Positions 54,501 through 61,719 of a stretch of DNA of 64,000 bases are shown piece after piece. The translations under genes were made by a program, and so were the position numbers. The notes beneath the pieces are model-generated. The model ran no database searches. It saw only the letters and a list, made by a program, of their open reading frames with translations, and had not been told where the DNA came from. Each line of letters begins with the position of its first letter. The stretch's first letter is position 1. The stretch comes from Skermanella aerolata KACC 11604 (lineage in GTDB: Bacteria; Pseudomonadota; Alphaproteobacteria; Azospirillales; Azospirillaceae), in NCBI RefSeq assembly GCF_000936425.1, contig NZ_AVFK01000018.1, positions 86,710 through 150,709 on the forward strand, in the 5' to 3' direction.

Positions 54501-54891
54501 GGGCATCCCCTTCGTCGAGCTTACCGGATCGACCCGCGACCGGACCGAGCCGGTCGAGCGCTTCCAGCGCGGCGAGGTGCCGGTGTTCCTGATCAGCCTG
54601 AAGGCGGGCGGGCGAGGGCTGAACCTGACCGCCGCCGACACCGTGATCCACTATGACCCGTGGTGGAACCCGGCGGCGGAAAACCAGGCGACCGACCGGG
54701 CGCACCGGATCGGGCAGGACAAGCCGGTCTTCGTCTACAAGCTGATCGCGGCCAACACGGTCGAGGAGCGCATCCTCGAGCTGCAACTGCGCAAGGGCAA
54801 CCTTGCCGCCGCGACGATCGAGGGGACCGGGCTGTTCGGGGCATTGGGCACGACGGATATCGACTACCTGTTCGGGCAGGTGGAGGAATAG
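51592..54891 (+). CDS. SNF2-type DEAD/DEAH-box helicase with SWIM zinc finger
   Basis: A 1099-aa HepA-like ATPase. Near the N-terminus a SWIM finger (CTCARPACAHMAAAA) coordinates zinc. A long middle region (about 120-600) is family-specific. The SNF2 ATPase core has motif I ADDMGLGKTAQTLAH, motif II VLDEAQAIKN (DEAQ rather than DEAH), SGTPVENNLGELW and motif VI ATDRAHRIGQDKPV. It acts on DNA or nucleoprotein; in bacteria such proteins are linked to transcription recycling or repair, and some homologues occur in defence islands. The start is uncertain (ATG 51517 is in frame). No methylase or nuclease gene is adjacent. Confidence 0.9.
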   Translation: MSTANHTARASSPAVAPVPFAEEDLSRVFDQKTLQRGRSLVLLGEVRLGPAEDRIRATVSDLGRTHEVTVSPVHRAQRVALDRTCTCARPACAHMAAAALLALDTRPQWRRPVQTSMIDLLKTKPGEVMKSAAPKPAAAPVQTRAIPKAFWTIEPGQGDVALFVTATLDTGNGVEMPATPREIIEKVAGIEQAGTDRTVARLLGSGGMIRTAVPKGKADGVDKMLRCLLATERLRWHTGAVLSGVVTTGEPKRTVRAFRDPRTNKLLPTGLPEGGALIKGLGYWCVDPGAGQIFPVELQIVMAPKSAGAVPIPQKPVITTRKAMKKAAPRMVAADPPPRMPKSEAAVIIERSPVVTARLSRVTSPGEGLIDILRLSFDYGEKDRPAEIEPDDQRQFAKIEEGDGPPLFARRDKVAEQAAMVRLAQIGFAQLRIEPPKGTLNDRGTRVHRMAGKDVDGAWRSFFTTHVPDLEKEGWKIDIGSDFGTRMIEPTGDVGVVVRDAGEGWFDMDIGVEVDGLRRPLLPILARLIDRGGMAATKVIDGKAQIVLDDGSVLALPAERVERLFSVLEAMLDSGRRLDEKIQVPLAEADLLIDIDDLVSRRPDETKQIESFLRKLRDDDVLPEVQPPVSFQGELRDYQRTGLAWLQSLAANDVAGILADDMGLGKTAQTLAHIALEHEQGRMTDPCLVVVPTSLVHNWTSEAKRFVPHLRTLVLHGLDRHEKRNEVDSAQIVVTTYGVVARDIDLMRDFMWHLVVLDEAQAIKNPDSRATRAVCGLSARHRLCLSGTPVENNLGELWAQFAFLMPGLLGDRKDFQKRFRTPIEKRGDATRASHLVRRTRPFLLRRTKAEVAKELPPKTEVIRHIDLGQEQRDLYETIRLSVHEKVRAAIADSGLSRNAITVIDALLKLRQVCCDPRLVKIAAAAAVAESAKLDGLIEMVSEMVPEGRRILIFSQFTSMLELIKPELKKAGIPFVELTGSTRDRTEPVERFQRGEVPVFLISLKAGGRGLNLTAADTVIHYDPWWNPAAENQATDRAHRIGQDKPVFVYKLIAANTVEERILELQLRKGNLAAATIEGTGLFGALGTTDIDYLFGQVEE

Positions 54892-54980
54892 GGTCGGCCC
54901 CGGCCGGACGGTTGAATATTCTGGTTTCATAAAGGAACGGCGTGTAGGGTCCCGGCTGGTTTGCTCCGCTAGAGAGAACG

Positions 54981-55412
54981 ATGCCGGGACCAGTCCGAAT
55001 AAGCGCCAGCACGAGGAAGGGTGTGAGAGCCGTCGCTCTCATGGTCGTCCTTTGCCTGCTGTGCGCCGTCGGGTGGTCGGCAGCCGATTCCTTGGGGCAT
55101 GGGGACGGAATAGTTTCCGCCGCGACCGATCCCGCGGCAAAGGCGCCGGCCGGGGCCGGCAGCGACAGCCGGGACGGCAATCCGCCGCCCGGCAAGTTCT
55201 ATCTGCCCCGCCAGACCTTCATCGAGGTGTCGCGTCCGGCGCTGCGCGATCCGCAGGTGCCCCAGCCGGCTCCGCTGGTTCCGGTTCCGCCCGCATTCAC
55301 CGTCGAGTGGAAACGGCTGGCTCCCTCCGGGACGGTGCATATCAAGGTGCCTGCCGAAGATGTCGGCAGGGCTACCCCGCGCATACCGACGGGTCCTCCC
55401 GCTTCGGCCTGA
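54981..55412 (+). CDS. Hypothetical exported proline-rich protein
   Basis: A 143-aa predicted protein. A basic start and hydrophobic stretch (VALMVVLCLLCAVGWSAADS, about 18-37) look like a signal peptide or anchor. The rest is rich in Ala, Pro and Gly (PPPGKFYLPRQTF, VPQPAPLVPVPPAF) with a short beta-like C-terminus (FTVEWKRLAPSGTVHIKVPA). I recognise no family. GAGAGA lies just upstream of the ATG. Confidence 0.5.
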   Translation: MPGPVRISASTRKGVRAVALMVVLCLLCAVGWSAADSLGHGDGIVSAATDPAAKAPAGAGSDSRDGNPPPGKFYLPRQTFIEVSRPALRDPQVPQPAPLVPVPPAFTVEWKRLAPSGTVHIKVPAEDVGRATPRIPTGPPASA

Positions 55413-55530
55413 ACCGTAGCGGCCATGAAGGGCCGCCGTTACCAGCCGGCCACCATTATAGCCCCATCGCCATTTCCCTGGAACCCAGGTGCCCGGATAC
55501 GATCCCGGCGCCCTGCCCCGCGAGTTCGAC

Positions 55531-56109
55531 GTGCTTGAAAAAACCTATCGCTGGGCCTTGGCTAAAGCCGGCAGCCCTGCCGGAACCTTCTGGCTTTGCC
55601 TGATCTCCTTTGCGGAAAGCTCAGTCTTTCCGCTGCCGCCCGACGTGCTGCTGGTGCCGATGGTGCTGGCGCGGCGCGACCAATGGTTCCGCCTCGCCCT
55701 GCTCTGCACCCTGTCGTCGGTCATTGGCGGCATACTGGGCTATGCGATCGGCTTCTTCCTGTACGAGACGATCGGTCAGGCGATCGTCGACTTCTACCAC
55801 CTGGAGAGGGAGTTCCATGCTTTCCAGGATGGTTTCCGCGAATACGGGGCCTGGATCCTGCTGGCGAAGGGGCTGACGCCCATCCCCTATAAACTCCTGA
55901 CCATCACAGCCGGCGTGGCGAAGCTCGACTTCTTCATCTTCATCGTCGCTTCCATCATTTCCCGCGCCGGCCGCTTCTTCATCGTGGCCGGACTGCTGTA
56001 TCGTTACGGCGCACCGATCCAGGAATTCATCGAAACGCGGCTCAAGCTGGTCAGCTTTCTGTTCCTGGTTCTGGTTGTCGGCGGCGTTCTGATGATCAAG
56101 CTGGTCTGA
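55531..56109 (+). CDS. YqaA/DedA-type (VTT domain) membrane protein
   Basis: A 192-aa inner-membrane protein with about four to five hydrophobic segments. The signature FAESSVFPLPPDVLLVPMVL and LLAKGLTPIPYKLLTITAGV (the re-entrant loop of VTT/SNARE-associated proteins) identify the YqaA branch of the DedA superfamily, some of which scramble or flip lipids. GTG 55531 (MLEKTYRWAL) matches the length of relatives; GTG 55489 is in frame and would add 14 residues. It ends 14 bp before secDF. Confidence 0.85.
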   Translation: MLEKTYRWALAKAGSPAGTFWLCLISFAESSVFPLPPDVLLVPMVLARRDQWFRLALLCTLSSVIGGILGYAIGFFLYETIGQAIVDFYHLEREFHAFQDGFREYGAWILLAKGLTPIPYKLLTITAGVAKLDFFIFIVASIISRAGRFFIVAGLLYRYGAPIQEFIETRLKLVSFLFLVLVVGGVLMIKLV

Positions 56110-56123
56110 AGGACCTCTCAACC

Positions 56124-58673
56124 ATGCTTCACTTCTCGAAAGCCAAGATCTGGATGATCGCAGTGGTCTGCGCGCTCGGCGTGCTGTTCACACTGCCGAA
56201 CTTCATCAGTCCGGGCACCCTGCCTTCCTGGGTGCCGCAGAACCGCGTCAGCCTGGGTCTCGACCTCCAGGGTGGTTCGTATCTGCTGCTCGAAGTCGAT
56301 ATGAACACCGTCATCCGGGAGCGGCTGGAAGGCGCCCTGGACACGACCCGGACGGCGCTGCGGAACGGCAATATCCGCTACACCGATCTGGCCGTGCGCG
56401 ACCGCGCGGTGACCTTCAACCTCAACGACGCATCGCAGGCCGAAGCCGCGCGCGCGGCGCTGGGCGACCTGCTGAACAGCGGGATCAGCCAGACCCAGCG
56501 CGACTTCAGCTTCAGCAACGACGGGCCGCGCGTCCAGGTGGCACTGACGGATGCCGGGATCTCCGACCGTCAGGCGCGTGCCGTCGAGCAGTCGATCGAG
56601 ATCGTCCGCCGCCGTATCGACGAAACAGGCGTCAACGAACCGGTGATCGCGCGCCAGGGCAGCAACCGCATCCTGGTGCAGCTGCCGGGCGTCACCGATC
56701 CGGACCGGGTCAAGCGGCTGCTGGGCCAGACGGCCAAGATGACGTTCCACCTGCTGGGCGACGAGACGGCGGCTCGCGGCACCGCCGCCCCTCCCGGCAC
56801 CGAATGGCTTCCGTCCATCGACCCGGCCTCTCGCGGGCAGCAGTATCTGGTCCGCAAGAAGATCGAGGTTGACGGCGCCACCCTGCTGGACGCCCGGCCG
56901 GGCTCCGACCAGCAGTCGGGGACCTGGGTCGTCAACTTCGAGTTCGACAGCGCGGGTGCCCGCCGCTTCGCGGACATCACCAGGGCGAATGTCGGGCGGC
57001 CCTTCGCCATCGTGCTCGACGGCAAGGTGATCAGCGCGCCGGTCATCCGGGAGCCGATCACCGGCGGCCGGGGCCAGATCAGCGGCAACTTCACGACCCA
57101 GTCGGCCAACGACCTGGCGGTGCTGCTGCGCGCCGGCGCGCTGCCGGCCCCGCTGACCATCGTCGAGGAACGGACCATCGGTCCCGACCTGGGCGCCGAT
57201 TCGATCAGGGCCGGCATCATCGCCTGCCTCGTCGGCTTCGTGCTGGTGGTCGGCTACATGATCATGTCGTACGGCCTGTTCGGCCTGTATGCCAATATCG
57301 CGCTGATCTTCAACCTGTTCCTGACCGTGGCGGGCCTGTCGCTGCTGAACGCGACGCTGACGCTGCCCGGCATCGCCGGCCTGCTGCTGACGCTTGGCAT
57401 GTCGGTCGACGCCAACATCCTGATCAACGAGCGCATACGTGAGGAGTCGCGGAAGGGTCGCTCGGCCTTCGCCGCGATGGAGGCGGGCTTCACCCGCGCC
57501 TTCGCCACCATCGTCGACGCCAACCTGACCACGCTGATCAAGATGCTGCTGCTGTACGCAGTCGGCACGGGCGCCGTGCGCGGCTTCGCGGTTACCATCA
57601 GCCTCGGCATCATCACGTCGATGTTCACCGCGACGGTCGTGACCCGGCTGCTGATGGTCACGTGGCTGAAGAAGAACCGGCCCAAGGTGCTGTCGGTCAC
57701 CACAGGATTCCGGCTGGCGCCCGACGATACCAAGATCCGCTTCATGCGCGGCAAACGCCTGGGCCTGATCTTCTCGGTCCTGCTCAGCATCGCGTCGATC
57801 GGCCTGTTCTTCAAGCCGGGCCTGAACTATGGCGTCGACTTCGCCGGCGGCATCGTGATGGAGATCCGGACGCCCGAGCCTGCCGATTTCTCCGAACTGC
57901 GCGAGAGCCTGTCCCAGCTCAACCTCGGCCCCGTACAGTTGCAGGAGTTCGGTCAGCCGACCGACGTGCTGATCCGCTTCGAGCGCCAGCCCGGCGACGA
58001 GGCGAACCAGCAGGCCGCGGTCAAGGCGGTTCAGGACAAGCTGGCGGCGGAGTTCGCCGGTACCCAGATCCGGCGTGTCGAATCGGTCGGCGCCTCGGTC
58101 AGCGGCGAACTGTTCCAGCAGGGCATGCTGGCGCTCGGCCTCGCCGCCATCGCGATGCTGATCTATATCTGGTTCCGATTCGAGTGGCAGTTCGGCGTCG
58201 GCGCCGTCGTGACCATGCTGCTGGACGTGACCAAGACGATCGGCTTCTTCGCGCTGACGGGGATGCAGTTCAACCTGACGGCGATCGCGGCGATCCTGAC
58301 GATCATGGGCTACTCGATCAACGACAAGGTCGTCGTCTATGACCGTGTCCGCGAGAACCTGCGGCTGTACCGCAAGATGCCGCTGGGCGAGCTGATCGAC
58401 CGGAGCATCAACGAGACGCTGAGCCGGACGATCGGCACGTCGGTCGCGATCTTCCTGGCGACGCTGCCGCTGGCCCTGTTCGGCGGCGAGGCGCTTCAGG
58501 AGTTCGCCATCGTCCTGCTGTTCGGCGTGGTGCTGGCGACGTCCTCGTCGATCTTCATCGCCGCTCCGATCCTGCTGTACCTGGGCGAGCATCGCCTGCG
58601 CCGCAATGCGCCGGCCGAGCAGGGTGCCGGAGAGACCGGCAATCCTGCCGCCGGAGCGAAGACCGGAGCTTAA
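56124..58673 (+). CDS. secDF: Protein translocase SecDF (SecD-SecF fusion)
   Basis: One 849-aa frame carries both halves of the SecDF export motor. The SecD part has RVSLGLDLQGGSYLLLEVD, a large periplasmic P1 domain, and membrane helices with the LGMSVDANILINERIREESR motif. From about residue 540 the SecF part follows (GLNYGVDFAGGIVMEIRTPE and TIMGYSINDKVVVYDRVREN). In total there are about 12 membrane segments. SecDF uses the proton gradient to pull proteins through SecYEG. Many Alphaproteobacteria have separate secD and secF, while some lineages are fused as here. No yajC is upstream. Confidence 0.95.
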   Translation: MLHFSKAKIWMIAVVCALGVLFTLPNFISPGTLPSWVPQNRVSLGLDLQGGSYLLLEVDMNTVIRERLEGALDTTRTALRNGNIRYTDLAVRDRAVTFNLNDASQAEAARAALGDLLNSGISQTQRDFSFSNDGPRVQVALTDAGISDRQARAVEQSIEIVRRRIDETGVNEPVIARQGSNRILVQLPGVTDPDRVKRLLGQTAKMTFHLLGDETAARGTAAPPGTEWLPSIDPASRGQQYLVRKKIEVDGATLLDARPGSDQQSGTWVVNFEFDSAGARRFADITRANVGRPFAIVLDGKVISAPVIREPITGGRGQISGNFTTQSANDLAVLLRAGALPAPLTIVEERTIGPDLGADSIRAGIIACLVGFVLVVGYMIMSYGLFGLYANIALIFNLFLTVAGLSLLNATLTLPGIAGLLLTLGMSVDANILINERIREESRKGRSAFAAMEAGFTRAFATIVDANLTTLIKMLLLYAVGTGAVRGFAVTISLGIITSMFTATVVTRLLMVTWLKKNRPKVLSVTTGFRLAPDDTKIRFMRGKRLGLIFSVLLSIASIGLFFKPGLNYGVDFAGGIVMEIRTPEPADFSELRESLSQLNLGPVQLQEFGQPTDVLIRFERQPGDEANQQAAVKAVQDKLAAEFAGTQIRRVESVGASVSGELFQQGMLALGLAAIAMLIYIWFRFEWQFGVGAVVTMLLDVTKTIGFFALTGMQFNLTAIAAILTIMGYSINDKVVVYDRVRENLRLYRKMPLGELIDRSINETLSRTIGTSVAIFLATLPLALFGGEALQEFAIVLLFGVVLATSSSIFIAAPILLYLGEHRLRRNAPAEQGAGETGNPAAGAKTGA

Positions 58674-58690
58674 TCGCTCCTGCCCTGTTT

Positions 58691-58723
58691 CCCTGTAGCC
58701 GGTGCATCGAACCGGCTACAGGG
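58691..58723 (+). promoter_or_regulatory. 13-bp-stem hairpin between secDF and a small ORF
   Basis: CCCTGTAGCCGGT (58691-58703) and its exact complement (58711-58723) enclose a 7-nt loop. The last three bases of the stem are the first three of the GGGAGG ribosome-binding site of the next ORF, so folding would partly hide it. It could instead serve as the secDF terminator, but no T-run follows. Confidence 0.7.
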
Positions 58724-58735
58724 AGGTGGAGCATC

Positions 58736-58939
58736 ATGGCGACAGAAAACGACAAGTCCCCGTCCCCGGCGGATGCGCCGGGCGGCGGTTCTGAAGACTT
58801 CATCCCGGGACCGGACTCGGGTCTGCGCAACCCTCCGTCCGCCATCGAGCGCGGGCTGAAGGAGGCGGCCGATGTGATGCATGAGCCGAGCAAGCCGGAA
58901 GCGGAGATCCGGGGGATAAGCGGCGAAAAGCCGCGCTGA
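58736..58939 (+). CDS. Small acidic hypothetical protein
   Basis: A 67-aa hydrophilic, probably disordered protein (ATENDKSPSPADAPGGGSED at the start, then RNPPSAIERGLKEAADVMHE). GGGAGG at 58721-58726 is a clear ribosome-binding site nine bases from the ATG. I recognise no family. It may be co-transcribed with secDF, subject to the hairpin that overlaps its ribosome-binding site. Confidence 0.55.
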   Translation: MATENDKSPSPADAPGGGSEDFIPGPDSGLRNPPSAIERGLKEAADVMHEPSKPEAEIRGISGEKPR

Positions 58940-59067
58940 CCGGCTTTCTGGCGGCGGAGGCGGTCGGATTTACCCAACATTACAGGGTGTTCATGCCCGT
59001 TCAACCCGACAGCAAGGTTGATCAGGCTATGAAAGGTACCGTTGACGTAATTTGATCCGGTACCGCA

Positions 59068-61719
59068 ATGACCGCCTCTTTCGCTCCCAGTCCGAATGAC
59101 GGGCTGGACCATGACGGGTTTGACCTGGAACAGCACAGGAAAGCGCTTCCGGCGCTTCTTGAGCGGGTCCGGGACAATGCCGGACTTCTGGCCGGCACCG
59201 TCATGTTCGCCCTGGCGCTGTTCGCCCTTTACCACCTTGCCTACGACTTCGATTACGACGACGTGGCAGCCCATGTCGGTGCCTTGTCCGGCACCGTCCT
59301 GGCCGCGTCGCTCCTGTTGACGGCGCTCAGCTTTTTCGCGCTGACCGGCTACGATTATCTGGCGATCCGCTATGCCGGGGCCGAGCTGCCGTGGCGGACG
59401 ACGGCGCTGGCGGCTTTCACCGGCTATGCGGTCAGTAACAGCGTCGGCTTCGCCATGCTCAGCGGCGGATCGATACGCTACCGGATCTATTCTGCTGCCG
59501 GAATGAGCGCTGGGAAGGTGGCGAAGGTGGTCGCCTTCTGCGGGCTGACCTTTGGCTTCGGGCTGACCGCGGTTGGAGCCTTCGGCCTGCTGGCGGCGCC
59601 GGGAACGGCGGCCGCGATGGTCGGGGTTCCGGCGGGCGTAGTCCGGGCCGCCGCAATAGCGCTGATCCTGCCGCTGCCGCTTTGCTTGGCAGCGGCGGCG
59701 CTGCTGCCCCAGCCGCTGAGGATCGGTCGCTATTCCCTGGCGCTCCCGTCGGTCAGCATGATGCTGGCGCAGATCCTGATCGCGACATCGGACGTGGCGC
59801 TGGCGGGTGCCGCCCTTTACGTCCTGCTGCCCGCCGATGCCGGCGTCTCCTTTCCCGTGTTCCTGAGCATCTACAGCGCGGCGCTGGTCGTCGGGCTGGT
59901 CAGCCACGTGCCGGGCGGAATCGGCGTGTTCGAGACGCTGATCCTGCTGGGTTTGTCGGATGCCGGGTCACACACCGCAGCCGGCGGCGTGCTGGGTGCC
60001 CTGCTGGTCTTCCGGGTCATCTATTACCTGCTGCCGCTGACCGTCGCGGGCGTCGTCCTGGCGGGGCGCGAGGTGGCGGAGCACCGCGATGCCGCGGTGC
60101 GGACGCTGCGCCGGGTCGGGAGCTGGACACCCCGGCTGGTGCCGCCGGTAGGAGCCGCGATGGTATTCGCGGGCGGTGCGGTGCTGCTGGTCTCGGGCGC
60201 CACGCCTGCCGTTCAGGACCGGCTGCTGATGGTGACGGACCTGATGCCGCTGCCGGTGGTGGAGGCGTCGCATATCCTGGGCAGCATGGCCGGGCTCGGC
60301 CTGCTGATCCTGGCGCGCGGGCTGCTGCGCCGGCTGGATGCGGCGTGGCTGCTGTCGGTCGTGCTGCTGGGAGCCGGGATCGCCGCTTCGCTGGCCAAGG
60401 GGTTCGACTACGAGGAAGCCGTTCTGCTGGGCGTCTTCCTGGCGGTGCTGCTGCCGTGCCGGCGGGAATTCTATCGTAAAGCGGCGCTGACTGACTTCAG
60501 CTTCACGCCCGGCTGGCTGCTGGCGGTTACCGGCGTGGTCGCCGGCTCGATCTGGCTAACGCTGTTCTCGTTCCGCTATGTCGACTATGCCAACAGCCTG
60601 TGGTGGCAGTTCGCCGTGACCGACGATGCGCCGCGCAGCCTGCGGGCCGGGTTCATCGTGGTGCTCGGCATCGTGGCGCTCAGTCTGGGGCATCTGCTGC
60701 GCGCGGCACCGGCCCGGCCGCATCTTGCGACGCAGGAGGAACTGGAGCGGGTGCGCGCCATCCTGAAGGACCAGCCGCGGTCGGACGCCGCGATAGCGCT
60801 GCTGGGGGACAAGGCGTTCCTGTTCGACGACAGCGGCACGGCGTTCCTGATGTACGGGGTGCGGGGGCATACCTGGATCGCGCTGGGCGATCCGGTCGGG
60901 ACTGCGGCGCAGCAGGCGGAGCTGATCTGGCGCTTCCGCGAGATGGTGGACCGGCAAGGCGGCCGTCCTGCCTTCTATCAGGTGACGGCGGAGGCCCTGC
61001 CCTGCTACCTGGACGTCGGCATGTCGCTGCTGAAGCTGGGCGAGGAGGCGCAGGTCGATCTGGCCGGATTCAGCCTGGAAGGGCCGACGAACAAGGATTT
61101 GCGCTATATCGTCCGGCGGGCGGAACGCGACGGCCTGAGCTTCGAGGTAATCCCCAGGGAGTCGGTCCCCGGCATGATCGACGAGTTGGCGGCCATCTCC
61201 AACGCGTGGCTGAACCTGAAGAATGTCGGGGAGAAGCGGTTCTCCGTCGGGTTCTTCGATCCGGCCTATCTGGCGGAGTTCGATCTTGCCGTGGTCCGGC
61301 TGAAGGGCCGGGTCGTCGCCTTCGCCAACCTGTGGCAGGGTGCGGAGGGCGGCACGGCCAGCATCGACCTGATGCGCTACCTGCCCGACGCTTCGCCCTT
61401 CACGATGGACTACCTGTTCACCAAGCTCCTGCTTTGGGCCAAGGAGCGTGGCTACGAGGCGTTCAGCCTCGGAGTCGCCCCGCTGTCGGGGCTTGATGCC
61501 CGGGCGCTGGCGCCGTTTTGGAACAGAATCGGCGCAATGGTGTTCCGGCGTGGCGAGAGTTTCTACAATTTCCGTGGTTTACGGCAGTACAAGCAGAAAT
61601 TTTCACCCAACTGGGAGCCACGGTATCTGGCTTGCCCAGGCGGTCTTGGTACCGCCCGGGTCCTGACGGATGCCACGGCTCTGATATCCGGAGGCGTCCG
61701 GGGAGCCATCGCCAAATGA
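59068..61719 (+). CDS. mprF: Bifunctional lysylphosphatidylglycerol flippase/synthetase MprF
   Basis: An 883-aa inner-membrane protein (LpiA in rhizobia). The N-terminal half has about 12-14 membrane helices of the flippase (SGGSIRYRIYSAAGMS, HVPGGIGVFETLILLGLS). The C-terminal DUF2156 synthase domain (about 570-860; KAFLFDDSGTAFLMYGVRGH, then ASIDLMRYLPDASPFTMDYL) moves lysine from Lys-tRNA to phosphatidylglycerol, giving resistance to cationic peptides and acid. No ribosome-binding site is seen: GGTACCG, which also occurs at 59035-59041, occupies 59059-59065 just before the ATG. It overlaps acvB by four bases. Confidence 0.93.
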   Translation: MTASFAPSPNDGLDHDGFDLEQHRKALPALLERVRDNAGLLAGTVMFALALFALYHLAYDFDYDDVAAHVGALSGTVLAASLLLTALSFFALTGYDYLAIRYAGAELPWRTTALAAFTGYAVSNSVGFAMLSGGSIRYRIYSAAGMSAGKVAKVVAFCGLTFGFGLTAVGAFGLLAAPGTAAAMVGVPAGVVRAAAIALILPLPLCLAAAALLPQPLRIGRYSLALPSVSMMLAQILIATSDVALAGAALYVLLPADAGVSFPVFLSIYSAALVVGLVSHVPGGIGVFETLILLGLSDAGSHTAAGGVLGALLVFRVIYYLLPLTVAGVVLAGREVAEHRDAAVRTLRRVGSWTPRLVPPVGAAMVFAGGAVLLVSGATPAVQDRLLMVTDLMPLPVVEASHILGSMAGLGLLILARGLLRRLDAAWLLSVVLLGAGIAASLAKGFDYEEAVLLGVFLAVLLPCRREFYRKAALTDFSFTPGWLLAVTGVVAGSIWLTLFSFRYVDYANSLWWQFAVTDDAPRSLRAGFIVVLGIVALSLGHLLRAAPARPHLATQEELERVRAILKDQPRSDAAIALLGDKAFLFDDSGTAFLMYGVRGHTWIALGDPVGTAAQQAELIWRFREMVDRQGGRPAFYQVTAEALPCYLDVGMSLLKLGEEAQVDLAGFSLEGPTNKDLRYIVRRAERDGLSFEVIPRESVPGMIDELAAISNAWLNLKNVGEKRFSVGFFDPAYLAEFDLAVVRLKGRVVAFANLWQGAEGGTASIDLMRYLPDASPFTMDYLFTKLLLWAKERGYEAFSLGVAPLSGLDARALAPFWNRIGAMVFRRGESFYNFRGLRQYKQKFSPNWEPRYLACPGGLGTARVLTDATALISGGVRGAIAK

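Noticed and set aside
51592..54891. Defence island around the SNF2 helicase
   Set aside because: No methyltransferase, nuclease, DISARM or BREX component is adjacent; one helicase alone does not support a defence system.
51595..54930. Very long minus-strand open frame opposite the SNF2 helicase
   Set aside because: GC-rich antisense frames stay open by codon bias. The plus-strand frame carries all helicase motifs, while the minus frame is rich in R/D/H with no motif.
56118..58592. Long minus-strand open frame opposite secDF
   Set aside because: Antisense shadow; its composition is dominated by repeated Q, R, D and H, and secDF is unambiguous on the plus strand.
56124..58673. Frameshift or assembly artefact joining secD and secF
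   Set aside because: The fusion is one continuous frame of the length expected for naturally fused SecDF proteins, with a plausible linker.
61518..61715. Upstream extension of acvB inside mprF
   Set aside because: The 66 added residues are the out-of-frame reading of mprF; ATG 61716 gives a proper signal peptide and the usual ATGA overlap.
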